A stretch of DNA of 64,000 nt. Origin: Isoetes taiwanensis. Its lineage: Eukaryota > Streptophyta > Lycopodiopsida > Isoetales > Isoetaceae. The translations under genes and the position numbers were made by a program. The notes beneath the pieces were generated by a model. The model did no database searches. It was not told the DNA's origin and saw nothing but the letters and a program-made list of their open reading frames with translations. The stretch lies in NCBI GenBank assembly GCA_021234155.1, contig JAJEKV010000019.1, forward strand, positions 21,300,613-21,364,612, in the 5' to 3' direction. Shown in pieces: positions 1 through 12,892 of the stretch (positions are counted from its first letter, which is position 1; every line of letters starts with the position of its first letter).

Positions 1-2990
1 TCTTTTTTCTGCCTTGGAATGGTAACTTCCATTCCTAGTCTGCAAGAAAAATGAAGCAAATGTGAAATAGTTTCTATAAGTTGAACTTGCATGCATACAA
101 CATTTCTACTCATTTTGTCAATGTTATTGTTATAATGCCTAAACGATGATGTGGCAGTAGCGCTGACTATGTACCTTGATAGCCAAAATGACTTCCATAT
201 TTATGCTCAGCAGTGACTATGTTCACAATTAGTCGCTTCAGTTGTTGGCATTCATGCTTGCTTTAGTTGTTAGCATTCACACTTAATTAGAAAACGAGAG
301 AGATTTTACTAATTCTAGAGGCCATGAGTTTAAGAGATCACTTCATACAAGTCTGATCAATATACAGCTGTGGAAGAATACGAATACCCTGGAGACATGC
401 ATTTGAACAAATCAAAAATGTAGAAACCTGTACCATTGAAAATGAGGAAAGCCAAAAAGATTATTAACTTCTATAAGAGGCAACTTGGTTTGTGAGACCA
501 ATGAGATTTATTTATACCGATAAATGAATGCCACAAAAACAAAGCAATTCCTCTGATATGTTTTACCCTCTTGAAGCGCCACTGGAAGGATGTTCCTTCA
601 CTGATTATGGCAATAACCCTCTTTGTTTCGAAAGAGTTCATGGATGAACAGGGCCACGCATTTCTGTTCATAATACCTCACCAGCTGCTGCAGGGTTGTT
701 GGACCTCTAAAGAGGCAAGTAATATCTTCCTCTTATCTTGGACTTCCCGGGGGGGGCACCCGCCCTGGTACTATTCTGGCCCAAGCACACTTAACTTTGG
801 AGTTCTGATACTATCCAATGCGATAGCACTAGTATGAAAAACTGCTCTCCTGCTTTCAAATTTACTCTTGGACATGCCAGTTTCCTTGCATTTCCTAAGA
901 TCTATGCATTGTAAAGATGGTGGCATTTATTTGTCCTTGTTTAATGTCTTAGTTTCTCGTTTCATTCTCAGTTTCAGGTTTGGTCTGATCTGAACTAATT
1001 CCTAAGGGGTTTTTCCATTCTTGCTGTTCAAATCCGCGTCCTCCTCAAGCAACAAATTGTGCAATTCAGTTGAGATTCTATAGTGGTTGCAATGTGCCTA
1101 TAGTTGCCAGACTTCCCTAAGCAGTCACATCATTGTTTGTGTCTTTCTGTTTCAGAGTTAAGAAATAAACCTTCTTCTAAGCTGATTTGGATAGACTTAA
1201 TGCAAGAACCCTCAGTGCTGCTCCACCAACTGTTTCTTCCAAGAGAGCTTACTCTCTATAGAAGTTCAATGGCAAAGAAAGTTCCAGCCAGGATTCTTGT
1301 TGCTTTCCCTTCACTCTCTCTCTGAGTTCAATGGCTCTGGCATTATAACAAAAACTGAAGTCGTCAATAGGATGTTTTCTGTAGAGGAGGGCACCTAGGA
1401 AGCTGAGCTGACCTGCAATGTGCCATGTAAGCTTTGGAAGGATTCAAATAAAACATGCCAAGTCATCCATTCATGATTCCCACGAGCCCGGTCTGAAAAA
1501 AGATTGGTTCACCACCTAATGCCCTACTATTTCATTCACATTGTAAAACTGATTCCTGCTTGTCCCCTGTTAGAGGCCTTCTAGTGATGTTTCAAATATC
1601 ATTAAAGAAGTTATTTTTTGATGAGATCCATTGACTCCCAGGGTGCCACCATATAAGGTACCATTGTAGTTCCATGCTGCCAATTTCAAGAGCCAGCAGT
1701 CTCATAGACCCTTAATCCCTCTTTACTTTGAATGATCCTGCCCAGATTATAGTTCTCATCTCTGTAAATTGCCAATTTATTTGGATCCTTGCCTGTTGAA
1801 GCATTTAATGTTTTCTTTCGAAGTGGAATCAAGTCTACATTTGACAGATGTTGGTACTTGAGTTTTGATCAGATGTTGGAGGCCACCGCTTACCTTCCAA
1901 GCTGAGTTCTAGATGTCCCATAAAGTTTATGCGCCGTGATTAATGGATCTGAGGTATAATTAACCCTAACTATCTTAATTTCTCAAGCTTACTTGGGTTC
2001 CAAAAGCTGCAACAGTTCTCTTGCTTGAGTATTTTCCACAATGTCTAGCCATTTGCAGGCTTGCTTGCTGATGATAATGATAATGATGAATTTTCTATTT
2101 TTCTCCTATAATTGTTTCATTAATGGTAAATTCTGCAGCTATATGAAGCTGTTCTATTAAGTTCATGTTTTGTGTATTATTATCTTGGTTGCAATGGCCT
2201 TAAGCTCTGACGCATTCCCTTTAATCTAACCTAACCAGTTTCTCTAATGCCTCAAACATTGGAGACAAGTTTGTTCTGCCGCTGTGAGACAACTTAACCT
2301 TCAAGGAAATCCAAGAGCTCTCGGATCCAATGATTTTTGAGATATGGTTCTGGAACTTCTAAAATGGATTAGATTAGATTAGAGAGATTCAAAAGGTATA
2401 TTGGCTGATATCATAGATCTCACCTCTTTAAGAGAAGGTCTGGTATTGGCAGTCATTCAATATGATGGTTTTTACAAATGTTAGTGTGATGCATAGTTTC
2501 TCCCCTTCAGCCATATAGATTAAATGAGTCATGAGAAGCAATGCATTCCAAGGTTATCAAACTAGGACATATTACATAGGATATACAATACTTGTGCATG
2601 TATGTCTTCAATCAGTTCTTAAAGCAGATGACAAAAGTGAACTGCGCCTCTCATTTTTACATGACACCAATGTTAGTTTGGCTTCAGCTGATCATTGAAC
2701 ATTCCATTCTGGATCTAATAAGGGGGGCTACAGGCCAGCGGAATGCAGTGCTTAACTTACTTCTCAAAAACACGAGAAAGTTGATGCCATTGTGGATCTT
2801 TACAGTGGTTGCCAAAACGCCCCACCTCGCGTGTAAACAGTTCCAATCCTTCTCTGTTACAGAAAATTATCAACGATTTTATAAATGTCAACAGCCTTTA
2901 TAATAGACAGGATCAAAGATGCTGCCGATATATAATCCGCATGGAGTAATGCTAGTCCATCAGGAGGCTCATCAATTATGCAAGCCATTC
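1..2990. other. No recognised gene; AT-rich unassigned DNA
   Basis: Only short open frames of about 60-110 codons occur, with no domain I recognise. On the minus strand around 2240-2340 there is a short leucine-rich stretch, and around 1690-1830 another readable stretch. Either could be a decayed exon, but both are cut by stops. If the PSK-simulator gene to the right is intact, its downstream exons should lie here on the minus strand. I looked for the conserved DUF668 part and did not find it. Confidence 0.4.
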
Positions 2991-3010
2991 TACACTATAT
3001 TTGTAATTAC

Positions 3011-3783
3011 CTCTTATCAGCTGCAGCAATCTTCCATAGTACATGCATGTCCTTGGATACCAGTCTTTGGACACCTTCAGATGGTAGAATCTCTTCTCTG
3101 AGAATCATTATCTCTCTATCTGAAAGTGATTGGTCCAAATTGAATCCCTTTACAATTGTGTTTGCGACCTCAAATGCCAAAATCCCTATCTTGGTACCTT
3201 TGGGTCCTATTGAAGCAAACCCACTACCCAAAGTCGTTATACTACTTCCTACAGTATCTAATGCTTCAACTGCCTTCTCAAAACTTGCAGTTCCAGCTCT
3301 GCCCAAGATATAACCCACTTCAGATACCTTTATAAGTACGTGCAGTATGTTAGTAATCGAAAAGAACATATACCATACACAGTTCCCTAGAAATAACACG
3401 CTTACCTTTGCTGCACCTTTCTTTGCTACTATGCTAGTCTTTGATTTCGCAGATTTAGCTTTATCCGACAATACCCTGGAAAGATGTCTCTTTTCAAACC
3501 TCTGTTGGGCATAAATATCGTCAGTTTCTTTTTCATGTGCCAGTCTATATCCCAGCTTTTTCTTAGTTGGTGAGACAGGATCCTCCAACTCAACCTGTTG
3601 TTCTACACGCCGATTGTGGATTTCTGCAATGCAGTCGTTTTTAGCAGGTCGCTGACCCGTTTTCAGCTCGATAGGTGATTCAGAAGCCAATTTTCTGTTT
3701 TTCAAATGCCGTTTAGCATGCCCAGAATGCAAATAAGATACGGCCTGTTTGTTGGGATTCTTTTTAGAGCAAAATGCTCCCAT
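3011..3783 (-). CDS. PSK-simulator (PSI)-like protein, 5' exons with DUF3475 domain, partial
   Basis: The frame carries the typical DUF3475 block, including KIGILAFEVANTIVKG, SLSDREI, LPSEGVQRLVSKDM and AAADKR. In plants this block occurs in PSK-simulator/PSI proteins, which are plasma-membrane-associated growth regulators followed by a DUF668 domain. I start it at the second methionine (3783) because MGAFCSKK fits the N-myristoylation motif seen at the N terminus of this family; an upstream in-frame ATG lies at 3825. A 78-bp in-frame intron (3328-3405) removes a hydrophobic stretch that does not belong to the family. The exon ends at 3011 with AAGAG followed by GTAATT, a plausible donor. The C-terminal DUF668 part is not visible, so this is either the first exons of a long-intron gene or a truncated copy. 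Identity is firm; functionality is uncertain. Confidence 0.8.
3328..3405 (-). other. Predicted 78-bp GT-AG intron in the PSI-like gene
   Basis: On the minus strand the segment begins GTAAGCG and ends ATAAAG. Its length is a multiple of three and it has no stop, so the frame reads through it. The residues it would encode (a hydrophobic stretch rich in F, W, I and L) are foreign to the family. Removing it joins GAAK directly to VSEVGYILGRAG, as in related plant proteins. Confidence 0.7.
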
Positions 3784-3839
3784 TCTCGGCAAAGACAGAA
3801 CTTCATCTAATGTCACCTTACACAATCTCGGATAACAGG

Positions 3840-4394
3840 TTCTAAAGCGTCGGGCATCTGCTTAAACTTGGAAATACCAGTTCCTTTTTTTCTTTTGGAA
3901 GGCCTGCCAACATAGCTTCTTTAGAGTTCAAGGCACGTCGTAGACCTGTTCCAGCAATCTGAAGCGACATGCCATTTCACTCGAATTTAAAATCTGCAGG
4001 CTAAATCTGTAACTAATCAGAGCAAAAAAATTTAATCATTCTAGTCACTTCAAGCTCAATCAGATTATCACAAATGTTGACAAAAAAAAGGAAGAAGAAC
4101 AATGTACATCGCTCAAATCAAATCAACAGGGCAGTACTAATGGTAGACCTCCAGCTCACGTCCAGCAGAAGCGAAACCGGAGTCATTAAGACAGCATTTG
4201 TTAACTTTGCCACTTATTATCTGATGAAGTTGCATGTGGAGAGTGCAATTTGCAATCGAGCTGCAGAGATGCAGGCTGAGCACCTTCAGGGCCATTCAAT
4301 GCTTCGCAAATCGTTGATAAAATGTGGGAAGCGTTATCACCAACCAACGATTATCTCAGGGTCCGGCCGTCCGGGTAAAAAAAAAAAAATCGGC
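3840..4394. other. No recognised gene upstream of the PSI-like gene
   Basis: This should contain the 5' UTR or promoter of the minus-strand PSI-like gene. A 117-codon frame at 4074-4427 (+) has no recognisable domain and contains an A-run, so I do not call it a gene. Confidence 0.3.
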
Positions 4395-4478
4395 ATTCAA
4401 TCGAAACTGTTTTTGGGTTGCCCCTAGGGGGGCAAACCCTTGTTTATGTTGAAGTTTTGGCATATCCGCGTGATACCG
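4395..4478 (-). repeat. Short inverted copy of the 32.7/43.1-kb repeat with the CCCCTAGGGG palindrome
   Basis: Read on the minus strand, this stretch matches the left end of the repeats at 32.7 and 43.05 kb: GGATATGCCA, a few bases, ACATAAAC, then AGGGTTTGCCCCCCTAGG and GGCAACCCAAAAA. The palindromic core lies at 4415-4439. Homology stops on both sides within about 40 bp, so it is a fragment or an independent terminal piece of the same family. Confidence 0.6.
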
Positions 4479-4479
4479 G

Positions 4480-5440
4480 AATATTTCTGCGATACGCTTC
4501 TGCGGATCGCTAAAAACCTCCTATTTCCTCGTGAACCGCTACCGCCGAGGTCTCATTTCTCGTCAACCGTAACCGGCAAAGACGGCTGCTTCAACTGACG
4601 GGCAGGATCCGATCGAAAGCGATACGGATTTGTGAGATTGGGGATTTAATCGAAAGACGACGGTAGAAATGGCGACGTAAATGAATGGTATGTGATAATT
4701 TTATTCTGGTGTCTGTAATCTCAAGCAATGCAAGGATGAGGTCTTCTTAAAAACACGTAAAATCACAAGTCCTGCATCGAAAAGACCACTATTCAAGTCC
4801 TTCTTCTCAATCTTCCTTATGGTAGTGTTAAGCATTGTGTAAAATGAGATGTGAATCTTATGATTTGGCGCCGATAAGCTTCTTTCTCTAATTTTAGGAA
4901 TAATACAGAGCTTATATTCCTGATTTAATAGTGGCTTGACCCCTACTAAAGGAATTTATGTAGATAAACAATGGAGAAATAGGGAACTCAAACAATGGAA
5001 AAGAGGAAACTGTTTAGCTTTCGCTGCAGTATAATAGAGGTTAGAAAAAATTTACTTCGATCGTAATTACGGGGTTAAAACATCTTTTCAAACAGACAAG
5101 TATTCAAAGATGGTTGCCATAAGACTCAATTTGTTCTTGTAACATGGCAAGTGAAAAAACAATATTAACTGCATCGATCTATATTTAGCAACAAAAATCG
5201 GTGACTATCATGCCTTGTTGATGTTTGCTTTCATTTGTTCTTAGATGTATTGCTTTCTATGTTGATTGTCCTGCTAATGTACATCCATGCGCCATCAAGA
5301 AAGGCCAGCCTTGTTTTCATCTCTTATTTCATTATGGGATATCATACACAAGCATCACAATAGCCATACAATTTATGCTTGTTGTAGAACATGGCACTTT
5401 GTCAATAGAAGAGACTTCTGTGTTGCTACCTTGTTTGTTC
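4480..5440. other. No recognised gene
   Basis: AT-rich DNA with short frames only. A slightly GC-richer stretch follows the repeat at 4450-4680. No domain, RNA gene or element was recognised. Confidence 0.3.
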
Positions 5441-5452
5441 ACTGGTATAATA

Positions 5453-5900
5453 AAACGCTGGAACCACATGGTTTGCAATATCCAGGATTACACATTAAAC
5501 GCTGAACCACATGGTTTGCAATAATATGCAGGATTGCCACATGGTCAGCTACTGGAAGGCCATATCTTTTCATTCACATGGGAAATCTAGACGCATTCTA
5601 GAGCATGATGCAGATTGCAAACTGGTATACAAAATATTTATATACTTATTGCTATGCTTTAATATTCTTACAATTTGTACTTCTTGTACAACAGGTCCTT
5701 TGCCATAAATGAAATTCTTGTTGTGACTCTTTTCCATGCTCCTTGTAATTGTTAGACACCAGCAGCAAGGATTTTGGAGGACTTAACTTCATTTGTTCCC
5801 TATTGGTGTAAATGTTGAAGATGCATGGTTTGCAAATGCAAGATTACATATTGTCAACTACTTGAAGGCCATAGCTTTCATTTACATGGCCAATTCTGGA
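5453..5900. repeat. Small degenerate direct repeats containing CATGGTTTGCAA
   Basis: The motif CATGGTTTGCAATA recurs at about 5467 and 5509, and a weaker copy (GCATGGTTTGCAAATGCA) lies near 5823. Each is followed by AGGATTRC or AAGATTAC. A following phrase, CTACTGGAAGGCCATA or CTACTTGAAGGCCATA, also recurs. This is a local duplication, about 48 bp apart for the first two copies and about 310 bp for the third. Confidence 0.5.
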
Positions 5901-8900
5901 AGTTGTAAAACTCAGGTACATGGCCGTTGAATGATTCTCAACATCCACATCCTGGGATGGAATGCTCAAGTCCGTGGTGTTTTGGCCTTAAAACTATCTT
6001 GATTATTTTGCTCATACAACCGTGCTATAGAACCATCCAAAGGAAAACAAATGGCATTTAAGACTGCGGTTCTTCATCCCTTCAGAGAATCCATCTCTTG
6101 GCCAAAACAATGAGTGGAAAGATTTTACGTGATAAAAAGCCAAAAATCCGTGCCGATTATTTTCACCTAGCCAAAGGAGCACAATGCGATCGATACATTG
6201 TAATGAAATAAGTAGGATCCGGCCTCGGCAGCATTCATCAATTCAGAGAATAATAGCAAATTTCCACACTACTCTTCAAAGCTGATCTTGCCGCTCGTGA
6301 TGCATTAGACTATTTAACACCGACTAACAAATCCAAATTTCTACAAATTACCGTTGATGCAACTTGGTCTCACTATTTTTGTTTCTTTTCCTAGGAAATG
6401 TGGGTATTTGGTCCTCGCATGGTAGCAAGCTAGATTCATTGAGATTCTCCGCTTTAGACCTCGCAAGCTTCCTCGCAAGCTTATTGGAAAACCTCAAGTA
6501 AAAGCGCTTAATCGAGTCCGTGATATTAAGAGATTCGCACCGCTAGTTGCAAAAGAAACTCATCAAAGCCGCATCATGAGAGGTAATCCGTGGAACTATA
6601 TCAACTCGAGGTTTTAAACCTTTGATTTGTAGGAAATGAACTTTATGGACCATGGGGTCAATTACTTATAGTATTGATCATAACACAATTCCTAATATTG
6701 TTCTTATGCAATGCTTTTGACCGTTTTTCTACGTGATAGAAATTCTTGGAAGGAAATAGAGTTTAAAGTAGGTCATTCAAAGGGTTTTGTTCCATGATTC
6801 TATGCATTTCCATTGTAATTGTATTGCTCAGACAAGAATGCAAAGAACCTATTTTGGAACTCAAGAAAATGTTAAAGAGCAATTGACTTTACAAGAAAGG
6901 TCGCTCGAGCTTAAATCAGCCAGCCCAGAACTATAATCGCTAAAGACAATGTGATACCTGTGGTATTTGGTGAAAGCGCATTGTCTCTGCATCAATTGCA
7001 CATATGCAACATGAGGGCTATTGAAAATGGAGTTCACCAGACATTGTTGTGGGTAACACTCTTGTTGATATGTATGTGAAATGTCACGTACTGAGGAGGC
7101 AATATGAAATATTTTAAAATTGCCATGTGGTTCTATCATTGCCGCGATATGCACAAAGATCGCGGACAAAGATTCTTGCCCTTAAGTATTTTGAAAACAT
7201 GCACAAGAGGGCATAAAACCGTTAGAGCCACCTTCCTGAGCATTATGAAAATATGGCATGATTGGGCACCAAACAGAAACCTATTCTCGCCTTTATCATC
7301 CCCCATGTTGCATTGCTCCGGCAGGACTTCGAACTAAGGCCTTCCATCATTTCATCGTTATCAGATGCATTTTTCCTTCAGCCTTGCTTAACTATATCGG
7401 CATGGAAAATGAGAATTTTTTATGCTTAGTCTATAATAGTTTTACCTAATGCCAAGTGTTGATCAAATACACAGCTTATGGCATGGCAAGTGAGATCGCC
7501 GGGATGTTCAAGAAACAAAATTCGATTCTTAAATTTCTTGAAAAGGATGTGTACGTGAGAACTATAATCGCATGATTCTTTTGCAAAGGTATGCTTTGGT
7601 CTCATTCGATCTTGGAGTAGGGGTACCGGATAGTAACCATTTTGTTGACACAGGGCGTGGATTTGAACCGGCGAAACGGGCTAAGCACTCTCATACACTA
7701 AGTTTTTGGCCGCTACCAGCTGTGGAAAGATTGAAGGATATGATAGTTTGAAAATGTATGGCATCAAAAATTTTAGCTTATGCTTTACAGCTGTCGCTTA
7801 AATGCATGAAAGTACTTGTACATTAAGGTAAGAGAGAGGTGAATATGTTGATGTCTATTTCTTTGTTTTCTTTGTATTGCTGATGCTCGAAGTTTCAAAT
7901 GTTCAAGTACCCAAATTTTCGTGGTTGTCAATATCATGTTCATTTAGGTTTGTAGAGAATGGGCCCATTATGAGGGAGTATTGACTTAATGTAGTTAAAT
8001 AAGACAACGATGTGGGTTCAATCTGCATCTATAGTGTCACGTAAGTGTGAAGTGTGAAGAAGTCACTCAACTTTTGTGTAAAAAAAGAAAGTCGTGATGG
8101 ATTGTACGAAGATATTTTGACAAGACTACTTGGCTAGCTGCATGACAGTTTTATGGTAAATCAAGGCCCCTAATCAAGGTTTTTCTTGATTCACTTAGCA
8201 AAATGAAAAGTATATAATATAGAGTAATATGGTATATCATTCCTAAACTTAGATGTTGTCACCGTAGGTATCACTTTTTTCCCACTATCAAATCCTCAAC
8301 TACTCCTGATGAATAATTATTTCATCTCATCTTCTTGTCCAAGATCTTCTATTAAATTCTCATTGAGATAACATTATGTTGTAGCCATGTTGCAAGTAAA
8401 GTGTGGGTCTGCTATGAGATCTACTTAATGTATTATTGCAGCCTTGCCTTCAATGTGCCTAGACTTACTAGTAGGGTGTAAATACATAATGATGCAAGAT
8501 TCTTATTCGCTGTATTAATCATATGGACAAGTTCTTGTTTACGGGCTTATCATTCAAGCTCCAACTAACCACTCTTTTCAGATAATGACTTACCTAGTTA
8601 GTAAGTCCAAACAAAGTTGTGCTAAAAAGCAATTTTTCTTGTGGGTAGAAAGAAATATATAATGCAACAAAATACATGCAACCGCTTATTTTGATCTTTG
8701 TATGTGAATTCGCATGCATGCATCATGCTCTTTATTTTTCCTTGATAGTATGATGTCTACGCATAAAGGTAAACATACAAATACCGTTAAACGCTGCAAT
8801 TCATGACCAACCCATACACGCCAACTCGCTAGTTAAGCACATTGTGTCAAAGAACATACTATATTCGTTTGTCGACGCGAGATGGATGCATAAAAGGATG

Positions 8901-10380
8901 TTTGCACTAAAGTTCTCGCCCTAACAAGCATATGTGTTTGACAAGCTCAAAGACTTGTTTTAGGACGTGAAACCCATTATCTTATTCAAGACCCCAAAGG
9001 CAAGTATCGCCTGTACGCATTCAGCTTAACATCTACAAAAGCTACAATGGCATTCAAGATTGTCGACGCCAGTGTCAAGTTGGTTCTGATGAATTATGGT
9101 TCTGCATTCCATGATGTAGTAGCGCAAAACTCACAAAATGAAGTTCTTCGTTGTTACTTTTCTACAAAAATACCAATGTATATCTTCTACTACTAAAACT
9201 AAGCCAAAATTGTTCGCTACCTCTTTCATAAGCTCTCCATTAATCAAAACATCCTTGCATGTACGTATCACGTGCACATTAAGATTGAATATAATCGCTT
9301 AAAAAACAAGGTTATGTTAAGACGGCAATGCTTGCAACAAGGTAGTGCTTCCATTACCCCGCGACATAAAAGTGTGAATCCATTTTATTACGACGTATAT
9401 GAGTTAACAATGTTCGGCGACATCTATTGGATCCAACACTACATGTCACAAATGGTAGGAGCATTGTTTGATAAATTTCGATACCCATCTCGAGGCGATT
9501 AGCTACAATGAAAGCGTATCCTATCATTCCGCCAAAAGCATAACAAGAGCCGAGTAAATGCACATTTCAACCTTCAACCACCTGACTCCAAATTATTGCC
9601 TTCAATGTGATCTAGGTCAAACATGATCCATAACTATAGAACAACAAAAGATATCCCTTCATATTTTTAAACGCCTTTATTTCTGCTTTGTAACTTCCAT
9701 GTATTCCATGCTATTAAATTTTAGCAACCCTCTTTCAATTTAAAGTATTGAATTCTTCCTTCATGTCCCCTAAACAAATTCAATGGCAAAAACAATTTAT
9801 AAATCTTAACATCTTTTGCACACTCTTCTTTTCCTCTATTTCGATTCTTCATAAATTGTTTCAGAGTGTTATCAACTATCAAGTACTCCAATGTATATCA
9901 TCCTATTAATAAAATCATGGTTTCAAGTAAGTACTCTTATTGTCTAAAAGTACTAATTTCAATAAAATGTCAAAGATAACTTTCTAACTACTTATTTAAG
10001 CCACTTCACAAAACATGTACATCCATTCTCTCCTTTATTACACTTCCTTATGTCAAGCCATCCTAGTTCCATACCAAACACCAAACGCCAATACCTTGCA
10101 CTCAAACCAAAGTCCATATGTCCAATCAAGATCCTACTCCAACATCCAACAACACCTCAACACCCCAAGCGTAACTTAGTAATGCAAATAAGTGCACAAC
10201 AATTTTCACAAAATGTGAATGTTTCAAAATAGCAATTTCACTCAAACACTCTCTATTCTCTACAACTACAACTTAAGCCACTTCACTTCCTCCCTACCAT
10301 GGAGGGCAAACCTCCTGCATGCCAGCGACCTTTGTTTTCTCTGCTTTTTAGGGTATGGTCGCCATGTTTTCGGGCGTTAC
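5900..10380. other. No recognised gene; AT-rich intergenic DNA
   Basis: I see only frames under about 100 codons and no catalytic motif, RNA gene or paired terminal repeat. Around 7655-7700 the minus strand contains GGTTCAAATCC, which resembles a Pol III B box, but no A box or tRNA fold accompanies it. Confidence 0.35.
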
Positions 10381-11230
10381 TTAAGAGGCATACTCTTATA
10401 GGTCGAGATACATTTGCGCTTATGACGTCTCACGTGTTTTGGGTACCTAATGACTGACTACAACTTTGCGTATCACCTAAAAATCTCTAAGGTTGAGAAG
10501 TTGGCGGTATCCTCGGTAGGGGCCCAGCTCCCCGCCGCAATTCATAGCGCCTCATTCAAGGCAGATAATCGTAGCCCCGCCGCTGCTACCACTGGACCCG
10601 CTATCACGCCGAAAGTGTGCTAACCTATTATGCACTTAACACTACGTACGCTCGCTACCACAGCTTGGCCGATGCATCAATGAAGGCCCCACGATTACAC
10701 CAAGTTTTCACAATACCCGAGGCCCCCTACTCTCACGGGTTGCCGCTGGTCGGCTCCTAGGGTAAGGATAATCGGCCTCTAAATCAAGCTCCACCTTCAC
10801 AATTTCCAGCCTCAATCCCAAACCCTTCCTAATTCTTCAATCGACATTCAAGTTCCTAAATTGCTCTAATCACTGTCTCGATCAAGAAGTGGGGAGAAAT
10901 TGGTCATTGTGCTGCTTTTGATATTCCTGGGTTTACTCAGCAGCCACCCATCATTCCATTCTCGTTTCTTAAATTGAGTTCATTGCCTCACCGCTATCTT
11001 CTTATTCTTTATCGCCTCTATCGGCGCCACGTGTGTTTCAGCTCGCTGCCTCCTTCAAAGATAATTTGATGTTTCGTTTAGTTTAAACATGTTTTTCTTG
11101 CATTGACACAAAGTACGTGCCAGGCCGCGGGATCGGGGCACGCCGCACAAGCTTCCTCGATGCGCCCCACCGGGACACCGCCAGTCCTAAGGAGAGGGCA
11201 CCGCCGCCCGGGCAAACGCCCCCGCTAATC
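10380..11230. other. Unassigned stretches of higher GC content
   Basis: 10,480-10,780 and 11,110-11,230 are clearly richer in G and C than their surroundings and include many CG dinucleotides. I compared them by eye with plant rRNA and plastid gene motifs and found no convincing match. The 82-codon frame at 11,117 has no recognisable domain. These could be unmethylated gene-edge sequence or fragments of an unfamiliar element. Confidence 0.25.
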
Positions 11231-11369
11231 ACCGCAAAGCAATGTTCCTACCCCAGCCTCCCAATGCATTTCAACAACTCCACTTTTTTACACAATTGTG
11301 AATTGCCTTGTTACACCAGCAGAGGTTACCCGTGTTGTACCATGTTGAGGTGTCTCCGGAGATAGCAAC

Positions 11370-12021
11370 CATGGAATAAATTACTACTCCTATATTTTGG
11401 TGTAGCCAAAATAGGTTTAGCTAAACTACCTTCAAATTGGGGCTAGAAGTTTCTAACATTTGGCTAAATCAAATAGGTTTTCTCCATCACAATTTCTTGC
11501 TTTTGGCTAAACTTTCACAAAATGGAAAGGCAAATATTAGCCATCACGCTATAGTAATTTCAAAAAGTCCAAGTATTTTGGAAAAGACATTGAATCTATT
11601 GTAAATACATAAATCAAGACACAAGCATACATGAATATGATCAAAGACCTAAAAAAAAAGGGACTACATTGTTCATTTTCCTCTAATGCTTCAACTTTAT
11701 ACTTGGAACAAGAAAGAAAGTGGGAAAAAAAAAGGAAAATATAAACCCTATTTGAAATTTCTTAAAGTTAGTATATACATTGGTGTTGAATTTCGGGCTA
11801 ATCTATCCATTTTTCCAAGCCCACTCTATCTTAGGTTTAGCTAATCGATGTCCTCATGGATATGTCTGGAGGTAAAGGTTTGGCTATTCAACCTAAAACT
11901 CACTCTCAAAAAATTGCTAAATTTCTTTTTGGGCATTTTTTTCCATTTACTTTAGCCGCTTTTTCTTGGCAAACCGCCACAATAGCCATTTGCATAACCT
12001 TAGCCGCTATTTTATTCCATG
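11370..12021. mobile_element. Possible small inverted-repeat element (about 650 bp)
   Basis: An 11-bp perfect inverted repeat bounds the segment: CATGGAATAAA at 11,370-11,380 and TTTATTCCATG at 12,011-12,021. The interior repeatedly uses TTAGCTAA, GGCTA and TAGCC motifs on both strands, a style often seen in non-autonomous DNA elements. No clear target duplication was found, so the call is tentative. Confidence 0.3.
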
Positions 12022-12029
12022 ATAAAGAA

Positions 12030-12700
12030 CTCCGTTGAAAGGGCGCTGATGTGAGACCTAATCAATCCACTCCATGATTGTGGTTACCGAGGAAGACAAC
12101 GTACTCTATTTCAGAGCCCTCGTTGGTCCTTTTGATTTTCCAAATTTCGTCTCTGCAATGGTTCCACCGACTCCACCTCACTTCTTCACCTCTTTTTGGT
12201 CGATAAGATCAACAGAATCCCCTCACCCTCGCCAATGCTCAGAATGTGGCATGGCCAAGAATTTTTGTGATGGGCCTAAGTGCCAACTTTATCAAATTCT
12301 GCTTCTTTTGAAATGAATATGAGTTACACACCCTGCAAGTAATGCACTTTAGTTTTGTCTTCACACGCTCTTATTTACATATAAATTCCCCGGTGGTCCT
12401 GTGGTTTAGCATGATTCAATGCAAAGACTTTTCAAATTGGGCTGATGATCCCCTTCATTTGAAATAATCAGTCGTTTGTTGTATTATATGCCATTTAGAT
12501 CTGATTTGTGACCAATTTATCAAACGTGAAATATACAATGCAAAGAATATAGGGGTTGATTTCATATTTAATGTTGTGTTGCCGCTACAAGTGTTGCTAC
12601 CCTCATTGTCTAAGGTCTCGCCTCTATGTTCTCATCATCGCCTACCTCGCCATGTGCAAATGTTGGGACAAGTAGTATTGTATCAGAGTCGCCAGCCTTC
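12030..12700. other. No recognised gene
   Basis: Short frames only; the 80-codon frame at 12,074 (+) carries no domain I know. This may include the 3' flank of the minus-strand transposase relic that starts to its right. Confidence 0.3.
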
Positions 12701-12892
12701 TTAAGCCTCACGTAGACTCCCACACACCCGGGTTAGTGAAAGTGTTGCCCTCCTCCACCCGTGTTGGTACTGACCCTTCGGACATATTTGCCCTCCAAGT
12801 CTTTGCAAACTCCACGTCCATTCCTCTGGCCCGAGAGATTATGTCCTTGTCCACGCCTATTTCGACCATTTCTCGAATGATCCTAGCTTTGT

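Noticed and set aside
7655-7720. tRNA gene on the minus strand
   Set aside because: A B-box-like GGTTCAAATCC is present, but acceptor and T stems do not pair and no A box is found.
10480-10780. rRNA or plastid-DNA insertion
   Set aside because: GC-richer, but no recognisable 18S, 5.8S, 25S or plastid gene landmark could be matched by eye.
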